Shown: in pieces, positions 60,930-64,000 of the stretch
How the letters are laid out: each line of letters starts with the position of its first letter
Numbering within the stretch: the first letter of the stretch is position 1
Source: Granulicella sp. L56
GTDB lineage: Bacteria > Acidobacteriota > Terriglobia > Terriglobales > Acidobacteriaceae
NCBI RefSeq assembly: GCF_009765835.1
Contig: NZ_LMUS01000001.1
Location: 1,354,198-1,418,197 of the forward strand
Length of the DNA: 64,000 nucleotides
Direction of reading: 5' to 3'
Notes under the pieces: generated by a model
The model's database searches: none
Told to the model about the DNA's origin: nothing
What the model saw: only the letters and a program-made list of their open reading frames with translations
Position numbers and translations under genes: made by a program

Positions 60930-62378
60930 CTATCGAGGCACGCCTGCATTCATCCGATCCTTGTAATAGCTGCGACACCTATCCACCAGCGCAAGGAGGC
61001 GGGCCGCCGGATTACGCCGCAGAAGTATCTCCGTCCTGACCTGAGTTCCCGTCTCTCTACTGCTGACTACATTCAAAGTACCGTGTAAGGCGCGGACCCG
61101 CTCTCTCATCCCGAGCAATCCAAATCCATGATTGCCCGGTGTCGACGGATCAAATCCTATGCCATCATCTTCGACCGTCAAACATACCTTGGTTACCATG
61201 TAGTCGAGAGTTACTGCAAGCTTCGTCGGATTAGCGTGACGCAGAGCGTTGGCAACCGCCTCTTGAGCAACACGGTAAATAACATCTTCGACAACTAGAG
61301 GAAGCCTGGCCACCGATCCTCTTGTTGTGAATTGGACATCGAGGTCGCACCCCATAGTCATCTGTTCAATCGATGCCTCGATTGCAGCTTGGATGGTAGT
61401 GCTCTCCGCCAAGGGCTGCGGGCGCAACATCATGATGCTCCGGTGAGCTTCTGAATGACTGTGTCTCACCATGTCTAAGGCCAGGTCTAGGTGGCGGCCG
61501 AGAATACCGCTATTTGCTGGAACTTTTTTTCTGGCCGCCTGAATTTGAAACGACAGACCTGCAAAGCCCTGTGCCAGGGTATCGTGCAACTCGTGTCCAA
61601 CCCTGGCTCTTTCAGCCATAATCGCTCGATATCGAGCCTTCAGCATCTGAACCAAAGCTAGCTGACCGGCGATAATCAGACCTGCTATGAGCAGACCCAG
61701 TTCGAAAAGGTGTCTCGGACTCCACCATGGCGGGCCCGAAATGATGTCTATATCTTCGGCGGAGCGCAGTAAAAGGGCGAAGCCGCCTTTATAGCGCGTA
61801 TCCAAAGGTTGCAAAGAGCAAATTCCACGAAGACGCAACAGCGATCCACGTTCCAGCCGGGGCAACAAGAAGCTGCTTCCTTCCGAGCTGAAGCGTGCAA
61901 GAAAGACCTGGTGGCCGCTTTCAAGTTTGAGCCAGGTCTCCTTATCTTTTCTTTGATCGTCAAGCAGCCTGCCCTGTACTTCAATCAATAGATCGGCGAA
62001 TTTCCCGGACGCTGCCTGATCGGCCGCCACTGCCAGGGGTGGTACCGGCGTTCCGGACCAAAGAATGTGAAGCCGGCTATTTCGGAAGATGATTCCATTC
62101 TCAGTGTCGTACACGTTTCCAGTTACCAGAAGTTGATCTCCTATCTTCAGGTTCTGTAACGAAACTCCTTCGATCTCTGCCCCTCCAGTCGAATCCTGGA
62201 TGTAGGCGGGATTTCCAGTAAGCGTAAGAGTGGTTCGAACCGTTACAGAGGAGTCCTCGGTTTGCATATGAGAGTGCAGAGCCGCGATCGATGTATACGA
62301 CTTGTCGGTTTGAGAATTGTCGGGGCCCTTGCTATTCAAAATGGTAGCGAAGGCAAGGAGCAAAACTGCGCCATTCAT
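60930..62378 (-). CDS. Sensor histidine kinase lacking the lectin-like domain (module 2)
   Basis: A 482-residue kinase, homologous to residues about 240-724 of the module 1 kinase. It has its own N-terminal hydrophobic segment (MNGAVLLLAFATILNS), then the OB-like periplasmic domain (LTLTGNPAYIQDSTGGAEIE), a second helix after GPPWWSPRHLFE, the HisKA_3 box RVGHELHDTLAQGFAGLSFQ and the ATPase boxes VEDDGIGFDPS and GFGLLGMRERVRAL. It stands 25 bases after the gene for the missing lectin-like domain, so the sensor is split into two proteins. No response regulator lies beside it in the window. Confidence 0.88.
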   Translation of the reverse strand: MNGAVLLLAFATILNSKGPDNSQTDKSYTSIAALHSHMQTEDSSVTVRTTLTLTGNPAYIQDSTGGAEIEGVSLQNLKIGDQLLVTGNVYDTENGIIFRNSRLHILWSGTPVPPLAVAADQAASGKFADLLIEVQGRLLDDQRKDKETWLKLESGHQVFLARFSSEGSSFLLPRLERGSLLRLRGICSLQPLDTRYKGGFALLLRSAEDIDIISGPPWWSPRHLFELGLLIAGLIIAGQLALVQMLKARYRAIMAERARVGHELHDTLAQGFAGLSFQIQAARKKVPANSGILGRHLDLALDMVRHSHSEAHRSIMMLRPQPLAESTTIQAAIEASIEQMTMGCDLDVQFTTRGSVARLPLVVEDVIYRVAQEAVANALRHANPTKLAVTLDYMVTKVCLTVEDDGIGFDPSTPGNHGFGLLGMRERVRALHGTLNVVSSRETGTQVRTEILLRRNPAARLLALVDRCRSYYKDRMNAGVPR

Positions 62379-62403
62379 CTGTTACACCGCCGTTTCCCGA
62401 TTC

Positions 62404-63060
62404 TCAACGTAACGATTGCAGGTTAGTTGCCCTGATATTTTTCCACTGTCCCCCTGAATCATAGGAACGCAATCCAATCTTCCCCTGTTCAGGGCACCGA
62501 TCGAGAAACTCATCGAGCCGAACCAGGTTAGTCTTTCCATCCTGGTTTGCGAATATGCTCACATGACAGCCTTTAAGCTCCATCCGCAGGTGGTACCAGG
62601 TGTTCGGGATAATGGGATACGGCAGGACCTTGGTGACAATCTCATTCCAACCATGATCGGCAACGCCGAAGACGAGTGACTGATCGCGCACTCGCAGACC
62701 ACCATACAAGCCGCTGTATGCATCTACTCCCTGCTCCGGGTCAGACACTCTAGAAATGAGGCCGGCGTCACCGCTGCTATTGAGCGCTATGTCGGCCTCC
62801 AGAATGTAGTCTCTCCAATATTGCGAACCGGTAACAAGCTTTGCCCCTCGCTCGTTCGACTCGTTCACCATGACGCCGGCTTGAACTTTCCAGTTACCTC
62901 CATAGGCGGACCATTCAGAGTTGTCGCTGGCCGCGAAGCTATCGCGATAGGGCAATCCTCTCGCCGGGGAACGGAGATAGTGACCAATTGGCACAGTCAA
63001 GGAGTAGCAGAGTATAGCTGCGGCAACGAAGAGCAGGGTATCGCGTGTTATTGGCCGCAT
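62404..63060 (-). CDS. Stand-alone lectin-like sensor protein (module 2)
   Basis: A 218-residue protein with one N-terminal helix (TLLFVAAAILCYSLTVPIGH) and a concanavalin/LamG-like periplasmic domain. It is paralogous to the N-terminal part of the module 1 kinase: GLPYRDSFAASDNSEWSAYG, VNESNERGAKLVTGSQYWRD, GVDAYSGLYGGLRVRDQSLV and GKIGLRSYDSGGQWKNI all have close counterparts there, including the two Cys. It lies between the binding-protein gene and the kinase gene. It probably forms a complex with the kinase in the inner membrane, but that is inference. Confidence 0.8.
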   Translation of the reverse strand: MRPITRDTLLFVAAAILCYSLTVPIGHYLRSPARGLPYRDSFAASDNSEWSAYGGNWKVQAGVMVNESNERGAKLVTGSQYWRDYILEADIALNSSGDAGLISRVSDPEQGVDAYSGLYGGLRVRDQSLVFGVADHGWNEIVTKVLPYPIIPNTWYHLRMELKGCHVSIFANQDGKTNLVRLDEFLDRCPEQGKIGLRSYDSGGQWKNIRATNLQSLR

Positions 63061-63137
63061 AAGAAAAGCCTTCTATTTAAAATCAAGATGATCCTTCTCA
63101 AAGCGTCTGCCCTGGCCGCATCCTGTGATGCGTAGTT

Positions 63138-64000
63138 TCAACGGAAATTATAGTTCTGCATATTGTTGCGGGTGAGGAGCATTGCTTTGACATGTTGAGG
63201 CCGCGGTAACGGCTCTCCCTTTACGCCCGCGATGGCCGCTTTCGCCGCGAGATATCCAATCTGATAGCCATCCGATACAACGAGAGAATCGATGCTTCCC
63301 AAACTTAGATCGTCCGCGAGAAATAGATCGCGGTCGCAGCCGACAAGCGTTATCGCGCGCGTGCCGCCGAGTTGTTGAAGTGCAAGGATTGTCCCTTCCG
63401 TTGCGCTCGCGCTTACGGCAAAGATGGCCTTGATCCGAGGAAAGGCGTCGAGGATCTCCCTGGCGTTCTGTTCGGCTTCCTGGATTTGCGAAGATCCACG
63501 TTGGCGAATGACTACTTTCACATTCGGATGGCCAGCCATTACTTCGATAAAGCTGCGCGAACGAGAGGTAGTCTCCGGAGCTCCACGGTCCAATCCAATA
63601 ATCGCAACTTCTCCGGTCCCTCCGATTTTGTCAGCGATTCGGTTTGCCGCAAGCCTGCCGAATTCGATTTGATCCGGGGATACCGATGTTAAGTATGGGC
63701 CGCTCGGCATGGGAAGGTCAGCCTGGACTATCACAGTCGGAATCTTGCGGGAGACGAACTGATTAATGGTGGTGATCAAAGCCAGGTCATTCGTCGGCCC
63801 AAGAATGATCGCCTTTGCTCCTTTCTCCACGGCGGTGGATGCGAGGAGGATTTGGCGATCGACATCGTCTTCCCGCGTTGAAGCATTCCAATAGAGATGG
63901 TACCCGGCATCCCGTGCCGCCTGTTGCGCGCCCCGATGCATTGCCTCCGTAAAGTTCGTTCCACTGGTGCGCGGGATAAAGGCAATGGTGGGAGAGTTGG
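63138..64000 (-). CDS. Periplasmic sugar-binding-type protein, C-terminal part (module 2)
   Basis: The frame stays open to the window edge (PTIAFIPRTSGTNFTEAMHR lies before the first internal Met), so the true start is outside. The type 1 periplasmic-binding fold is clear: AKAIILGPTNDLALITTINQ, GEVAIIGLDRGAPETTSRSR, IKAIFAVSASATEGTILALQ and ITLVGCDRDLFLADDLSLGS. It is paralogous to the module 1 binding protein (the same CDxDL block). No permease is nearby, so a sensing role with the following two genes is likely. Confidence 0.87.
   Translation of the reverse strand, partial: NSPTIAFIPRTSGTNFTEAMHRGAQQAARDAGYHLYWNASTREDDVDRQILLASTAVEKGAKAIILGPTNDLALITTINQFVSRKIPTVIVQADLPMPSGPYLTSVSPDQIEFGRLAANRIADKIGGTGEVAIIGLDRGAPETTSRSRSFIEVMAGHPNVKVVIRQRGSSQIQEAEQNAREILDAFPRIKAIFAVSASATEGTILALQQLGGTRAITLVGCDRDLFLADDLSLGSIDSLVVSDGYQIGYLAAKAAIAGVKGEPLPRPQHVKAMLLTRNNMQNYNFR

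Noticed and set aside
62378..62404. Simple frameshift between the module 2 lectin-like protein and the kinase
   Set aside because: The kinase has its own hydrophobic N-terminus and the linker seen in module 1 is not present in another frame in the 25-base gap, so two separate genes are more likely.

Overview
The window looks like a chromosomal segment of an Acidobacteriota bacterium of the Terriglobia type (Acidobacteriaceae; Terriglobus, Granulicella or Edaphobacter are the obvious comparisons). The evidence is the set of very large Oar-like TonB-dependent receptors with an N-terminal carboxypeptidase-regulatory-like domain, the M50 protease-trpS-scpA block, a DUF2393-type protein, and GC-rich housekeeping genes mixed with degraded accessory DNA. 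Placement below phylum is inference.

Left part (1-13280), housekeeping: the end of an EamA transporter; scpA-trpS-M50 protease; a BrnT/BrnA-type toxin-antitoxin pair; a hexapeptide acyltransferase; a SIMPL-domain protein with a coupled small gene; a membrane Fe-S protein followed by etfB and etfA, which together look like an ETF:menaquinone oxidoreductase module; moaA; and a GAF-GGDEF diguanylate cyclase. At 13664-16647 lies a complete IS1595-family element. It has 23-bp inverted ends, a perfect 8-bp target duplication (AGCGTAAA), and passenger genes that include a DUF3800 protein.

Middle part (16656-34422): a metal-uptake-like set (DUF2946-like protein, TonB receptor, frameshifted MerC), marC, cysS, tsaD, cca, a PL10-type pectate lyase, a 56-residue membrane protein, a DUF2393-like protein, an OmpA-like protein, and the assimilatory sulfate operon cysD-cysN-cysH ending in a clear intrinsic terminator. 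A tRNA-Pro(CGG) gene follows, with a decayed tyrosine recombinase just behind it, the usual scar of a tRNA-targeted island.

Right part (34423-64000): a polysaccharide-utilisation region. It holds three large TonB receptors, a sialidase-fold protein, a GH2 enzyme, a GH51-type arabinofuranosidase, an (alpha/alpha)6 glycosidase and a GH43/GH137-like beta-propeller. Two paralogous sensing modules accompany them. Module 1 is a sugar-binding lipoprotein, a histidine kinase with a lectin-like sensor domain, and a NarL-type response regulator. Module 2 is a binding protein, a separate lectin-like sensor protein, and a kinase, with no response regulator in view. Two of the receptor genes share a roughly 130-bp leader. 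It contains a LacI-type operator and a 7-2-7 inverted heptamer pair of the kind NarL-family regulators bind, and one copy lies directly beside the response regulator gene. My main hypothesis is a periplasmic glycan-sensing circuit that activates the receptors through the heptamer site while a LacI-family repressor holds them off at the other site. A degraded siderophore-receptor/PepSY locus sits inside the region.
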